In this document: positions 16,390-24,646 of the stretch, piece by piece | Layout of the letters: every line of letters begins with the position of its first letter | Position numbering within the stretch: position 1 is the stretch's first letter | Virus record (IMG/VR): IMGVR_UViG_3300008738_000499 | Span: 1 to 41,821 of that record | Reading direction: 5' to 3' (one strand) | Source of the DNA: a virus | Length of the DNA stretch: 41,821 nucleotides | Program-made: the position numbers and the translations under genes | The notes under the pieces: generated by a model | Told to the model about the DNA's origin: nothing | Databases searched by the model: none | Seen by the model: the letters and a program-made list of their open reading frames with translations, nothing else

Positions 16390-17328
16390 TCAGGCTTCGC
16401 TGTTCTGGATATAGCCGGAAAGACCGTCCTGGGTCCGCGTCGCCGCCATCGCGCTGCGCGCATAGACCTGCGTTTCATAGTGCAGATCTTCGCGGATCGT
16501 GATGTTGGTGAACAGCCGCTCCCAAAATCCGGTATAGACCCCGGACTTGAGCCAGAACGCGTTCTTGCGCACCGTGCCCCCGGCAGTCGTTTCGGTGGTC
16601 GGCGCCTTGGTCGCATAGAGCGCGTCGGCCAGGTTCATTTCGATGATGTTGAAGCCCAGGAAGCGCAGCAGCTTCTTGCCGTCCGGGCTCATCATCCCGC
16701 CCAGCGAGGTGAACTCGCTGCTGGTGATCTGCACCTCGCGCAGCAGATCGGTGATCTGCTTGGGCGTCAGGTTGATGTACGCCTCTTCTTCGGTGAAGTC
16801 GGCGTTGCTCAGGCCCAGCACTTCGCGCGCGGCAAAGAACTTTTCCACGTTCATGCGGTTGGTGCCGCCGGCAGCAAAGCCGGTGTTGTAGGGCACGATC
16901 TGGCCGCTCGGGAACGACGTGATGATCGTGCCCTTCTTGCCGGTCTGGCGCCCACCGAAAAAGCCGTTCAGCCACTGGCGGTTCCAATAGCGGCGCAGCG
17001 CGGCCGCGCCCTGCATGACATAGCCGCCCTGCAGCGACACGCCGGCCATCAGCTGATCCTGCTTGTTGACCAGGCGGTCATAGTAATCTGGATCGGGCTT
17101 CGCCAGCCACAGGCGGTCCTGGGGCGCATCGCTCGGCGTGATCGGCACGTGGCGCTCGCGCACCGTCTGGGTATCGGCCGCGCCGAAATAGTCGTCGATT
17201 TCGGCCAGCTCGCCCGAAAGATCGCCGTCCAGGCAGGTGCCGATCAGCTCGCCGCCCTTGGGCTGCAGAGCCAGCTTCATGTTGGATTGGTACGTGACAA
17301 GAGCGGTGGTGTTGACCTGATCAACCAC
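16390..17328 (-). CDS. Major capsid protein (312 aa)
   Basis: Located after the scaffold gene and before the decoration-like gene, with a length normal for HK97-fold capsid proteins of podoviruses. Visible features include an N-terminal arm (MVDQVNTTALVTYQSNMKLA), a glycine-rich region (GRQTGKKGTIITSFPSG) and a C-terminal axial part with LRFLGFNIIEM. No protease or delta domain is seen. The start is GTG at 17326-17328 with GGAGG five bases upstream. The 190-base leader contains a strong hairpin and the element shared with the tailspike leader, fitting a need for high or separately controlled expression. Confidence 0.87.
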   Translation of the reverse strand: MVDQVNTTALVTYQSNMKLALQPKGGELIGTCLDGDLSGELAEIDDYFGAADTQTVRERHVPITPSDAPQDRLWLAKPDPDYYDRLVNKQDQLMAGVSLQGGYVMQGAAALRRYWNRQWLNGFFGGRQTGKKGTIITSFPSGQIVPYNTGFAAGGTNRMNVEKFFAAREVLGLSNADFTEEEAYINLTPKQITDLLREVQITSSEFTSLGGMMSPDGKKLLRFLGFNIIEMNLADALYATKAPTTETTAGGTVRKNAFWLKSGVYTGFWERLFTNITIREDLHYETQVYARSAMAATRTQDGLSGYIQNSEA

Positions 17329-17360
17329 GGCAGCCTCCGAAAGATGGTTTGAGCATCGAT

Positions 17361-17399
17361 CGAAAGGCTAGTCCGCTCGCCACGGGGCCGTTTCTGGCG
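17361..17399 (-). promoter_or_regulatory. Conserved leader element upstream of the capsid gene (copy B)
   Basis: On the minus strand: CGCCAGA, a loop with GGCCCCG, TGGCG, then GGACTAGCCTTTCG. It closely follows the order of copy A at 4574-4610. CGCCA (395-399 of 17 kb) and TGGCG (17378-17382) can pair, with a 12-base loop. It ends about 32 bases before the capsid GTG. Possible phage-specific promoter, regulator site or RNA leader. Confidence 0.5.
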
Positions 17400-17474
17400 A
17401 TATCGCTCGCTTGGGCGGGCCGTATCGGGGCCAGCGCTGCCGGGGCCGGCCTGGGGCGGGCTAATCCAGCGAAG

Positions 17475-17505
17475 GCCCGCCTTATCCCGCAAGGGTAAGG
17501 CGGGC
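17475..17505 (-). terminator. Strong hairpin between scaffold and capsid genes
   Basis: A perfect 10-bp stem, GCCCGCCTTA (17475-17484) against TAAGGCGGGC (17496-17505), encloses TCCCGCAAGGG, which can extend the stem by three more pairs. It lies 15 bases after the scaffold stop. No T-run follows on the minus strand, so it may be a partial terminator, an mRNA-stabilising structure or a processing site rather than a full intrinsic terminator. Confidence 0.6.
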
Positions 17506-17519
17506 GTCAAGAGCCAATC

Positions 17520-18461
17520 TCAGGCGGCGCGTTTCTTCGCTTCCTTGGCCGCTGCCACGGCTGCGATCAGGCGTTCATAGCGCGCCTTCACCGTCGGATC
17601 GCCGGCGCGCAGCTTGGCGGTTGCATCCTTGTCGCCCATGAAGCTGTCCAGCTCGGCCTGGGCGGTTTCTTCCGACACGGTAAAGCCGGGCACGGTGCCA
17701 CCGCCGCGCAGCATATCTTCGCTGGTCATCGTGCCCAGCTTGGCCATCAGTTTCAGCGCCTGGTCCACGCCGATGCCACGCCCCATGCCATCCAGCGTCG
17801 CATTGTCGATGCCCAGCACCTGCATGCCGCGCCGCGCCGTTTCGATATTCCTGTTGAAATCGGCGCCCCATTCGCTGCGCAGCGCTGCCTGCTGCGCCCG
17901 CGTCGCATTGGCTTCCGCCTGCATCGTGGCCAGCGCTTCGGCGTTGTACCATTCCACCATCCCGGCCGCCTGCTTGGCCGAAAGGCCCATCTTGTGCGCG
18001 GTTTCCTTGAAACGACCGGTGAACTCGGGGTTGGATTCGAACCCTTCCGGCGCCGTAACCTCATAGCCGTCCGGGTTTTCCGGGCGTCCCACCCGCTTCC
18101 AGAACGCGTCCCACCGTTCCTGCGGATCGTTCTCACCCGGGATCGCCGTGTGGAACGCACGTTCCGTCTGGCGATAGGCATCAACCAGCGCGCCCGGCGT
18201 GGCAAATTTCTTGTTGGCCAGCCACGCCAGCGCATCGGCATCCGTGGTCAGCCCGCGCATCCATTCCGCCGGCTCGGCAGCAGCCGCGCTTTGCCCATCG
18301 GCCGCCGCCGCCGCTGGCGCTGCCGCAGCTGCAGGTGCCGCTGCGGCCGGCGCCGCCGCTACTGCGCCATCCAGCAGGGACGATGCCCCGCCGGCGGCCG
18401 ATGCCCCCGCGCCGCCCTGATCGGCCGCGCCACCACCATTGTCACTCCCCGAAGTAGTCAT
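17520..18461 (-). CDS. Capsid assembly scaffolding protein (313 aa)
   Basis: Positioned between the Bbp19-like gene and the capsid gene. Residues 1-65 are a low-complexity Ala/Pro/Gly region. A helical middle follows (ALVDAYRQTERAFHTAIP, then a run ending in GYEVTAPEGF), a pattern common in podovirus scaffolds. The C-terminus is helical and strongly basic (AAVAAAKEAKKRAA), as expected for the capsid-binding end. Two ATGs stand in tandem. The second (18459-18461) is six bases from AGGAGG, the first only three, so the second is preferred. The scaffold should be absent from mature particles. Confidence 0.83.
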   Translation of the reverse strand: MTTSGSDNGGGAADQGGAGASAAGGASSLLDGAVAAAPAAAAPAAAAAPAAAAADGQSAAAAEPAEWMRGLTTDADALAWLANKKFATPGALVDAYRQTERAFHTAIPGENDPQERWDAFWKRVGRPENPDGYEVTAPEGFESNPEFTGRFKETAHKMGLSAKQAAGMVEWYNAEALATMQAEANATRAQQAALRSEWGADFNRNIETARRGMQVLGIDNATLDGMGRGIGVDQALKLMAKLGTMTSEDMLRGGGTVPGFTVSEETAQAELDSFMGDKDATAKLRAGDPTVKARYERLIAAVAAAKEAKKRAA

Positions 18462-18732
18462 CATGTGCCTCCTGTTGTTCAGAAATCTTGGTTTCGGTGA
18501 AATTGAGCTGGCCTTGCAGGAACAGCCACACGTCGCGGCGCCCGTTCAGCCGATAGGTTTCTTCCGGTGTCGCCCCCACGGCCGGCGCTTGCGCGCAGCA
18601 GAAATTGCGCAGCGCCGCCAGCACATGGCCAACCTCGCGGCCGTTCTCCCCATCGGTATCGAACACCACGCGGAACGACCGCGCCCGCATGCGTGCAATC
18701 GCCTGGATCACCCACGCGTTGATGCTCGCCAT
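18442..18732 (-). CDS. Bbp19-like phage protein (96 aa)
   Basis: The central segment RSFRVVFDTDGENGREV followed by VLAALRNFCC and, further on, NGRRDVWLFLQGQLNFTE matches the small Bbp19-like phage family (named after Bordetella phage BPP-1), whose genes sit between portal and scaffold genes. The role is unknown. The start is the ATG at 18730-18732, overlapping the portal stop. A GTG one codon earlier is possible. The C-terminus overlaps the start of the scaffold gene, so all three are translationally linked. Confidence 0.75.
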   Translation of the reverse strand: MASINAWVIQAIARMRARSFRVVFDTDGENGREVGHVLAALRNFCCAQAPAVGATPEETYRLNGRRDVWLFLQGQLNFTETKISEQQEAHDDYFGE

Positions 18733-20369
18733 CACGCGCCACCACCCATCGCCAGTTGCCGCGCCTTGGCCATGTTGAGCATCGCTTGCGTCGCCGCCGG
18801 CGCTGCCTCCACCAGGCTGGCCCCTTGCTGCTGTTCGGCCTTGTCCTGGCGCTTCGCCGCCACTTGATCGGGATCGAGCAGCCAGTCCGCGCGCACACCC
18901 ATCGCCTGCATCACCCCGCGCGGCGCCGCATCGGTATCGATCACGTCAAAGATCGACGGGTCGAGCTGCGCCATCGGCGTCAGCATTTCCAGCGCGCCCA
19001 TGAAATTGTGCGCATCGGCAGACCTCGCTGCGCGGGTCAGCGGATTGTCGCACTCGATCATCACGCCGGCGCCAGCCTCGCGCAGTTCTGGCGGTGGCGG
19101 CGCGATTTGCCCCGCGCGCATCAGGATATCCAGTTCGCGCTCGCACTGCGGCACCAGCGCTTCGCCGATCTGGCGGCTCACGTTCGGCGCCTGCAGCAGC
19201 ATGGCTTCCCGCTTGCGCCCCAGGTATTCCGTCGCCGTCTGGCGGTCGATCGGCTCCTGCATGATCGCGAAAACATGCACCAGGAACGCCATGTTCACGG
19301 TGTTGACCGCCTTTTCGATCGCCTTGTCGGAATAGGTCGGGTTGACCCCACTGTTGAACGGAGCAATCTGCGGTTTGCCATTGTCCATCCCGCCCGGGAT
19401 TGGCGCACCGGGCGTCATGTTCATCCGGTTGATCGTCCCGTCTGCCGGCATCAGGATCGGTGGCTGCATGCCCAGGTGAAAGGCCTTGATCGTGTCTTTC
19501 GCCATGATGTTCAGCTGGCGGATCGTCCCGATCACCTTGCCGCTCGGCCCCACGCCATAGGCGTCGTAGGGCGAAAGGATGTACCGCGAAACCGGCAGCG
19601 GGTGGGAGTAATAGCCACCCACCTGGATCAGATCGCGCGTTTCCTCCAGCATGTAGATCGACTGGATCGGGAAGCGCCGAATATCGAGCCGGCCGGGCTC
19701 ATGCGCGCTGTTGGGCCGGATCACATGCACCAGCGTGAACGCGGTATCCGGCTTGTTGTCAGCCAGTGCCTGTTTCACTTTGGGCGGCAACTGATCATCA
19801 TGAAACATTTGCGCCAGCTGCCTGGCCTTCACTTCGCGGCGGCGATGCACCGTGTCGATCCGTCCACGAAAATCATTGTCGATGAACAGCTCGCTGGGGT
19901 GCGGCGTCTGATAGAACAGGCCGCGCCCCACCCATTCATCGATCCACATGCCTGCCCAGCCATACAGCCCCAGCATCCGCCAGCGCAGCGTGTTGGCCGA
20001 TTGGAAGCCGGTATGCGCCGCATTGCGGCAGGCATGCAGCCGATCGCTGGCATGCTGCAGCCAGCGCTGCATCGCCGGCGCGTCGTTCAACGCCGAATCG
20101 CTGGTTTTCAGCAGGGTGACCTGCTCACCTTCCGGCGTCAGCATGGCGTCCATCGCCGCCACAAATGCCTCAAGGCCCATCTGCGCGGAATTTTCCGTGA
20201 TATGGCCATCACGCTGGCCACCTGGCTGACGGCGGAAAAAACCGCCCTGCTGTTCAGGATCGACCCAACGTTCGCACTCGCGCCACAGCGCTTCGCGCGG
20301 CCCGCGTTCGGTCACCAGTTCCTGATGCCGCTTCAACAGCACCTGCACTTCATCACGCACGTCAGCCAT
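18732..20369 (-). CDS. Portal protein (head-to-tail connecting protein, 545 aa)
   Basis: This is the dodecameric portal of T7-like phages through which DNA is packaged and ejected. Family features include the N-terminal ECERWVDPEQ region, MDAMLTPEGEQVTLL, YGWAGMWIDEW, PSELFIDNDFRGRIDTV, and SPYDAYGVGPSGKVIGTIRQ. The C-terminus ends in a coiled, Gln/Ala-rich tail (KRQDKAEQQQG) that probably forms the barrel. The length is usual. The start is the ATG at 20367-20369 with AGGAAAGG upstream. It belongs to the leftward packaging/head operon. Confidence 0.93.
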   Translation of the reverse strand: MADVRDEVQVLLKRHQELVTERGPREALWRECERWVDPEQQGGFFRRQPGGQRDGHITENSAQMGLEAFVAAMDAMLTPEGEQVTLLKTSDSALNDAPAMQRWLQHASDRLHACRNAAHTGFQSANTLRWRMLGLYGWAGMWIDEWVGRGLFYQTPHPSELFIDNDFRGRIDTVHRRREVKARQLAQMFHDDQLPPKVKQALADNKPDTAFTLVHVIRPNSAHEPGRLDIRRFPIQSIYMLEETRDLIQVGGYYSHPLPVSRYILSPYDAYGVGPSGKVIGTIRQLNIMAKDTIKAFHLGMQPPILMPADGTINRMNMTPGAPIPGGMDNGKPQIAPFNSGVNPTYSDKAIEKAVNTVNMAFLVHVFAIMQEPIDRQTATEYLGRKREAMLLQAPNVSRQIGEALVPQCERELDILMRAGQIAPPPPELREAGAGVMIECDNPLTRAARSADAHNFMGALEMLTPMAQLDPSIFDVIDTDAAPRGVMQAMGVRADWLLDPDQVAAKRQDKAEQQQGASLVEAAPAATQAMLNMAKARQLAMGGGA

Positions 20370-20384
20370 GTCTTGGGCCTTTCC

Positions 20385-20738
20385 TTATGCAGCCTGGGCC
20401 GGATTGGCGGGAGCATCCTGCCGGCGCACGATCGCACAGCGTTCCAGGCGCATCGTCACCTGCGGCTCGAGGCGGATCGGCGAGGGCAGCAGTTCATCGC
20501 TGATCACCTCATCGCCATGCACCACGCGCCACCCCTCGATCACCGGCGGCTTAGCCATTGCGCTGCAATCGAGGTCCACCGGCTTCATCAGCACAGCACC
20601 CATCGGATGGCCGCCATGCCAGTCTTCCGGCTTGGCATCGATCGTTGCCAACTTGGGGTTGGGCCTGCCGCGCACGATGGCAATCAGCTGCACCGGCTTT
20701 TCCAGCACCACGCTGTAAGCATTGTTGTTCGGTTCCAC
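20385..20738 (-). CDS. Protein of unknown function between terminase and portal (117 aa)
   Basis: The start is GTG at 20736-20738, supported by an AAGGAG ribosome-binding site seven bases away. The sequence is mixed beta-rich, with KPVQLIAIVRGRPNPK and EPQVTMRLERCAIV, and has no signal or membrane segment. It is placed between a small phage protein and the portal gene. I do not recognise the family. A structural or assembly role would fit the position but is not shown. Confidence 0.7.
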   Translation of the reverse strand: MEPNNNAYSVVLEKPVQLIAIVRGRPNPKLATIDAKPEDWHGGHPMGAVLMKPVDLDCSAMAKPPVIEGWRVVHGDEVISDELLPSPIRLEPQVTMRLERCAIVRRQDAPANPAQAA

Positions 20739-20752
20739 AGTGTGTCTCCTTT

Positions 20753-20992
20753 TTACGACCCAAGCGTCGTCTTGGGTCCCGGCAGCGCCTTGGCGAAACC
20801 GCTGTCGCCATTGAGGATATCGCTGGCGCCCCCGCGCCGTTGCGCCATCTTGTCGCTGGCATCGATCATGCTGCTCGCATCATCCCGAACGACAGGGACA
20901 GGCAGCTGCTGCTGCTTTGGGCCGGGCGTGACCATCGATGCCACCGTGCTCGCCGTAAATGCGGTGGCGGCCATAATCGCTGCTGCTTGCAT
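20753..20992 (-). CDS. Small phage protein with RRGGASDIL motif (79 aa)
   Basis: The start is the ATG at 20990-20992 with an AAGGAG ribosome-binding site. An upstream extension would lie within the terminase gene and is rejected. Residues 1-22 are hydrophobic. A proline-rich linker follows, and the C-terminus RRGGASDILNGDSG...KTTLG resembles small proteins widespread beside podovirus portal and terminase genes that end in a RRGxxSTIL...KTLLG pattern. Their role is unknown. Confidence 0.68.
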   Translation of the reverse strand: MQAAAIMAATAFTASTVASMVTPGPKQQQLPVPVVRDDASSMIDASDKMAQRRGGASDILNGDSGFAKALPGPKTTLGS

Positions 20993-21005
20993 CAGACTTC
21001 TCCTT

Positions 21006-22553
21006 TCAGCTGTAGATGTCCCAGTCCGATTGGACGTGGATCGGCGGCCCCTTGCGTTCGGTCCCGCGGATTTCGGCAATCACGTTCTCGCCTTCGAGCG
21101 CGGCGTATTGCTCGGCATCGGCTACGTGGGTGTAGATCGTGTCGGCAATGTCGAGATGGCCGCGCGTCTCACCCGTCCCCAGCTCGGCCTTGACATAGCG
21201 ATAGCCGCCGCTGTGGGCCTTGATCAGATGGCTGCAGCGCTCATCGATCTGGTAACCCTCGCGCTCCTTCTGCGCCCGCCAGATCGCCTCGTTGCGCAGC
21301 CCCTGGCGGTTGCTCTTGGCGCGAAAGATATGGAACCCCAGCGCCTTCTGGCAGGCCAGGCGCCAGTCCTGTTCATCGTCCTCGCGATCGGTCGCGGCGA
21401 ACATTGCCGGGTCACCCACGCACCGGATTTCATCGGGCCGGATGCCGGGAAAGTTTTCCATCAGGAAGGCGCGCAGCTTTTTGCCGAATGCCGTTGGGCC
21501 AACTTTCAGCAGGTTCTTGCCACCAGGCGCCAGGTTGACCACTTCGCCCAGCGTGCGCAGCTGGCCATAGCTGTTGCGCTGGCAGATCGCGGCAGCGGCA
21601 AACAGCCCCTGGTCGATCCCCACGATCAGCTTGTGCCGGCGATCCCACTTGAGCACCCCGGATTTGACCACATGCACCCGGTGCACAAAGTCGGAATTGA
21701 CCGCCATGCCGAACATGATCGGCACCGGCTTGTTGTCGACCATGCGGTCGACATAGCCTGGCTTGTGCCGGTTTGCCGCGACCTGCAGCACGTAATAGCC
21801 CCGTCCGCCCGGCAGGTTATGGATATTCTCGGCATCCGGCTCACGGCCGCCGGGCTGCACGAAGCGTTCGATCAGTGGGCGCTCGCCCAGGACTTTCGCC
21901 AGTTCGGCCTTGTCTTCATCCGAAAGGAAATCGCCGCCGTCTTTGGTCATCAACAGCTGATAGATATGATTTTCGATATCCGGCATGTTGAGCGAAAGGA
22001 TGATCTGCGGATCATAGACCGTTGACGGATCAAGGTCCGAAAAACGCCCGACACGGCCCGTCAGGAACGGCACCAGATCGACCGGCTGAATATCCGCTTC
22101 GTCGACGATTACCGCGTTGACTTCCCAACCACGGCAAGCTTCTTCCACCGACTGATCACCGATCGCGCGAAATTCGAACTCGCAATCGAGAATATCGCAC
22201 GGGCGTCCGTCTTCATCGCGGCGCAGCACCTTGCGAAACGCATGGGTATAGGGTGCGCGCAGGCTGAACTTGCCCTCGCTTTTGGGGATGATCTGCCACC
22301 ACGATTTCAGGATGGTGGACTCAATCGACGGATAGCTTTCGCGGATGATCCCGATGCGCGCCTTGCGCCAGATGATCCCATTGGCATCACGTACACCGCC
22401 CTGCATGGCGGCCACGCGCAGCCCCTTTTGCAGGGCGGCCATCGTCTTGCCGCTCCCCACCGGGCCGATAATCCCGCAGATGAAGGCGCGGCTGCGCATG
22501 AACGCGTCTGCGACCGGCCCCGGCGAAATCAGCTTGCGCATGGGATTGCTCAT
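21006..22553 (-). CDS. Terminase large subunit (515 aa)
   Basis: The packaging ATPase and nuclease. The Walker A motif GPVGSGKT is at 30-37 and Walker B NAVIVDEAD at 146-154. The C-terminal RNase H-like nuclease is shown by VGIDQG (Asp314), CVGDPAMF (Asp381) and a late acidic motif HLDIADTIYTH. The overall layout is that of T7 gp19-type terminases. The ATG overlaps the small subunit stop (ATGA at 22550-22553). It acts with the small subunit and the portal encoded downstream. Confidence 0.95.
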   Translation of the reverse strand: MSNPMRKLISPGPVADAFMRSRAFICGIIGPVGSGKTMAALQKGLRVAAMQGGVRDANGIIWRKARIGIIRESYPSIESTILKSWWQIIPKSEGKFSLRAPYTHAFRKVLRRDEDGRPCDILDCEFEFRAIGDQSVEEACRGWEVNAVIVDEADIQPVDLVPFLTGRVGRFSDLDPSTVYDPQIILSLNMPDIENHIYQLLMTKDGGDFLSDEDKAELAKVLGERPLIERFVQPGGREPDAENIHNLPGGRGYYVLQVAANRHKPGYVDRMVDNKPVPIMFGMAVNSDFVHRVHVVKSGVLKWDRRHKLIVGIDQGLFAAAAICQRNSYGQLRTLGEVVNLAPGGKNLLKVGPTAFGKKLRAFLMENFPGIRPDEIRCVGDPAMFAATDREDDEQDWRLACQKALGFHIFRAKSNRQGLRNEAIWRAQKEREGYQIDERCSHLIKAHSGGYRYVKAELGTGETRGHLDIADTIYTHVADAEQYAALEGENVIAEIRGTERKGPPIHVQSDWDIYS

Positions 22554-23137
22554 CGATCGGCCTCCCCATCGTCGTCCAGGGGCAGGAAATCGCCGTCGAT
22601 GATATCCTGCACCTGGGCCTCGCTATGCGTCACGCCGGCGATCACCAGATCGGAAAGCCCGGTGAAATTCATGTCCACCGCAACCGGCTGTTTCGAGTGA
22701 ATGAACGGCATGAGCGCTTCGGCGCACCGCACGCGCAGCTGCTGCGCGTCGCCATACGACAGGCGCCGCTTCACCGTGTCCATCGCCGCCGATCGCTCCA
22801 CCAGGATCTCGGGATCGGTCGCTTGAATCTGCATCAGCGTGATCGCCGGATCTTGTCCAAAGCCCAGGATGTACTTGCGGAAATCCTCGGTCCGCTTGTT
22901 CTTCACCCCGGCCGGCCGGCCGCGTCGGTTTTGCCGGGCCTGGCGCAGCACCGTCAGGTGCCCGGCTTTCGCCCCCAGCTGCTCGCGTGCGACTGCCATT
23001 TCCTCGGGCGTCACCGGTTCCAGCATCGAAAGCTGTTGTTCCTCGGCCGCCGCCGCTTCTACTAGCGCCTTGCTTTGCTCAATGAGCGCGCCGGCCTCCA
23101 CTTTTCCACCGGGTGTCTTGTTACGCCGCGTTGACAT
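22550..23137 (-). CDS. Terminase small subunit (195 aa)
   Basis: First gene of the leftward late operon. The middle carries NRRGRPAGVKNKRTEDFRKY, a basic segment common in phage small terminases, followed by helices around DPAITLMQIQATDPEI. The protein should recognise the packaging site and recruit the large subunit. The ATG at 23135-23137 is six bases from GGGAGG; a GTG two codons earlier sits too close to it. The long gene-free region directly upstream is a natural place for its binding site and for the late promoter. Confidence 0.85.
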   Translation of the reverse strand: MSTRRNKTPGGKVEAGALIEQSKALVEAAAAEEQQLSMLEPVTPEEMAVAREQLGAKAGHLTVLRQARQNRRGRPAGVKNKRTEDFRKYILGFGQDPAITLMQIQATDPEILVERSAAMDTVKRRLSYGDAQQLRVRCAEALMPFIHSKQPVAVDMNFTGLSDLVIAGVTHSEAQVQDIIDGDFLPLDDDGEADR

Positions 23138-23407
23138 GGCCACCCTCCCGATTCATCACTGACGGTGCGACGCGCCCATGTGCACACACCCGCACCCCGG
23201 CCCGCGTCGCGCTCCCAACCATCGCCCGATGCCCACACCCCGGCCCGCCGGTGGGCACCCACGATCCGGCCCCGGCTGCACCCTGGGCATGGGTCGGCAA
23301 GATCGAGCGGCGCGAAACGCCGATCCAAATCCTGTTCACGTGGTGCGCCAGCGGGCTGGGGATGTGCGCGCGCGCTTGGGGGCGCCCACCCACCCGCGCG
23401 CGCGATA

Positions 23408-23424
23408 GACCCCCCAGGGGGGTC
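23408..23424. repeat. Perfect G/C palindrome GACCCCCC-A-GGGGGGTC
   Basis: Two 8-base arms are complementary without mismatch around a single A. With a one-base centre it cannot form a normal RNA hairpin without opening inner pairs, so a dimeric protein-binding site or a packaging-cleavage site is more likely. It is about 270 bases upstream of the terminase small subunit start. Confidence 0.6.
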
Positions 23425-23774
23425 TCGCCGTTCAGCCTGACAGGCTTACGCCGCAGGCCGATTTGCCCAGCATTTCCAAGGCATTGCGCCATGCCTTCCA
23501 ACATGACCATTCCAACACGCCCCGATGCGGCGCCCGAAACCCGCAGAAATCCGCCATTCCGCCCAGCCCGCACGATCGCGGCCGCACCGCCGATCGCGCG
23601 CCCGGCCGCCAGGCCGAAAACCCCAAAAGTTTCGCCGCCCCTCCCCCGCATCACACTGCTGGGCAGCACCTGGCGCGCATCGATCGAGCCCCGGTGCAGC
23701 GCGGTGCGATATCCGCCCGCCAGAATATTCCCGGCGCGGGCGCCAGATCGGCCTATCGAGCCACCGCACGGCGC

Positions 23775-24023
23775 CAGTTGCAGCTGCAACTGCGCTGCAA
23801 CTGAACTGCAACCAACAACATACTGATATGTAAGAATAAATATGGATGGTTGCAGAGTTGCAGCGTCACACGCGCACATGTGCACGTGTGTGCGCGCACA
23901 TACGCACACGTGCGCATCGCGCGTGAGGAGGGCGCGCAACTCTGCAACCGGCAAAAATTGTGTATGAAAAACAAGCGCTTGCCAGTTGCAACGCGGTTGC
24001 ACGGCAGTTGCGCTTGCAACTGG
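23775..24023. repeat. Cluster of GTTGCA/TGCAAC motifs: candidate origin or packaging site
   Basis: An 18-bp perfect palindrome, CAGTTGCAGCTGCAACTG, stands at 23775-23792. Further TGCAAC or GTTGCA copies are at 23796, 23807, 23849, 23857, 23943, 23985, 23996 and 24015. The copies at 23796/23807 and 23849/23857 face each other around an AT-rich patch (23813-23848) that contrasts with the surrounding GC-rich DNA. A second inverted repeat, CCAGTTGCAA (23982-23991) with TTGCAACTGG (24014-24023), closes the cluster. Such iterated dyads beside an AT-rich stretch suggest an initiator-binding origin, or a terminase-recognition site given the neighbouring gene. Confidence 0.6.
23866..23925. repeat. Alternating purine-pyrimidine tract
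   Basis: About 60 bases made almost wholly of CA, TG, CG and GC steps, including the palindromes GCACATGTGC and TGTGCGCGCACA. Such tracts can adopt Z-DNA or cruciform structures under negative supercoiling. It lies inside the motif cluster, between its AT-rich patch and the right-hand dyad. Confidence 0.6.
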
Positions 24024-24363
24024 CACCCCGGACCCATTGGCATCGTCCAGCTGGCGCGCCAACCTTATCGCACGGCCAACGGGCCGGGGCAAGGACGAAG
24101 CCAGGGACAGGGCGCGAATCGCCACGCCATGCACACCGCAGCGGGCCGGGGTGAGACAGAGCGAACGGCCGCGCACCGCGACGCCTGCGGCGCCGCTGCG
24201 GCCGTGCGTAGGCGCCACCGGCAACGGCGCGCCAGGCACATCACACGGCGCTAGGTGGCTGAAATGCAGGCGATTGCGCACCGCACTTGCCCGCTTGGCG
24301 CGGGCGCGTGCTGCAATCGCACGCAGGCTCAAGGACGCGCCGAAAATTTTTCCCCGATCCATA

Positions 24364-24392
24364 TTGACTAGATTTAGTTGGTCTGAATAATA
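24364..24392 (+). promoter_or_regulatory. Rightward sigma70-type promoter of antirepressor module 1
   Basis: TTGACT (24364-24369), a 17-base spacer and ATAATA (24387-24392) form the best promoter seen in the window. An inverted repeat GGTCT-N8-AGACC (24380-24384 and 24393-24397) straddles the -10 box and may be an operator. Transcription would run through the C4 RNA into the antirepressor gene. Confidence 0.72.
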
Positions 24393-24567
24393 AGACCGTC
24401 CGAAAGCCCCGGCCAGGCTCTTGCCGATGGTCGGAAAGAGCAAGGATTGACTTCGCACGTCGCGATCGGCATCTTCCACGGTGCCTGGCGAGAGCCGGGC
24501 CGGGGTTGCAGTCCCGAGCACGACGCGCGCATCAAGCGCCATGGCCTTCCCATAGGCGCTTTTCCTA

Positions 24568-24646
24568 TGGTCGGGCGTGGTGAGGGGCGAGCAATCGCCA
24601 CCGTGTGCGCGTTCCACGGTACTGCAAACCTCGTCACGTCCGGCCA
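24568..24646 (+). ncRNA. C4-type antisense RNA, copy 1
   Basis: Closing stem TGGTCGG (24568-24574) with CCGGCCA (24640-24646, one G-U pair). Inner hairpin 1 is GGCGA-GCAA-TCGCC (24586-24599). Inner hairpin 2 is CCGTG-N9-CACGG (24601-24619). This is the cloverleaf layout of the C4 RNA of phages P1, P7 and P22, which represses antirepressor translation. The segment TACTGCA (24620-24626) can pair with TGCAGTG (24654-24660), and GCGTT in the loop of hairpin 2 with AACGC (24684-24688) just before the antirepressor ATG. Compared with copy 2 the stems differ in sequence but keep pairing. A reading frame runs through it in phase with the antirepressor, as in the icd/Ash leader region of related phages, but no start is convincing. 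Confidence 0.75.

Larger units (their letters stand above)
23138..24363. other. Long gene-free control region
   Basis: About 1.2 kb between the terminase small subunit gene and the promoter of the first antirepressor module. Long open frames cross it in several frames but have no family signature, no ribosome-binding sites and compositional bias explained by GC-rich DNA. It contains perfect palindromes, a motif cluster and an alternating purine-pyrimidine tract, listed separately. No tRNA gene is seen. A late leftward promoter must lie near its left end, but I cannot identify boxes with confidence. Confidence 0.6.

Noticed and set aside
18756-22025. A 1089-residue open frame on the plus strand
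   Set aside because: It is antisense to the portal, two small genes and the terminase, which have clear family motifs. Histidine/arginine-rich composition is typical of the reverse strand of GC-rich coding DNA.
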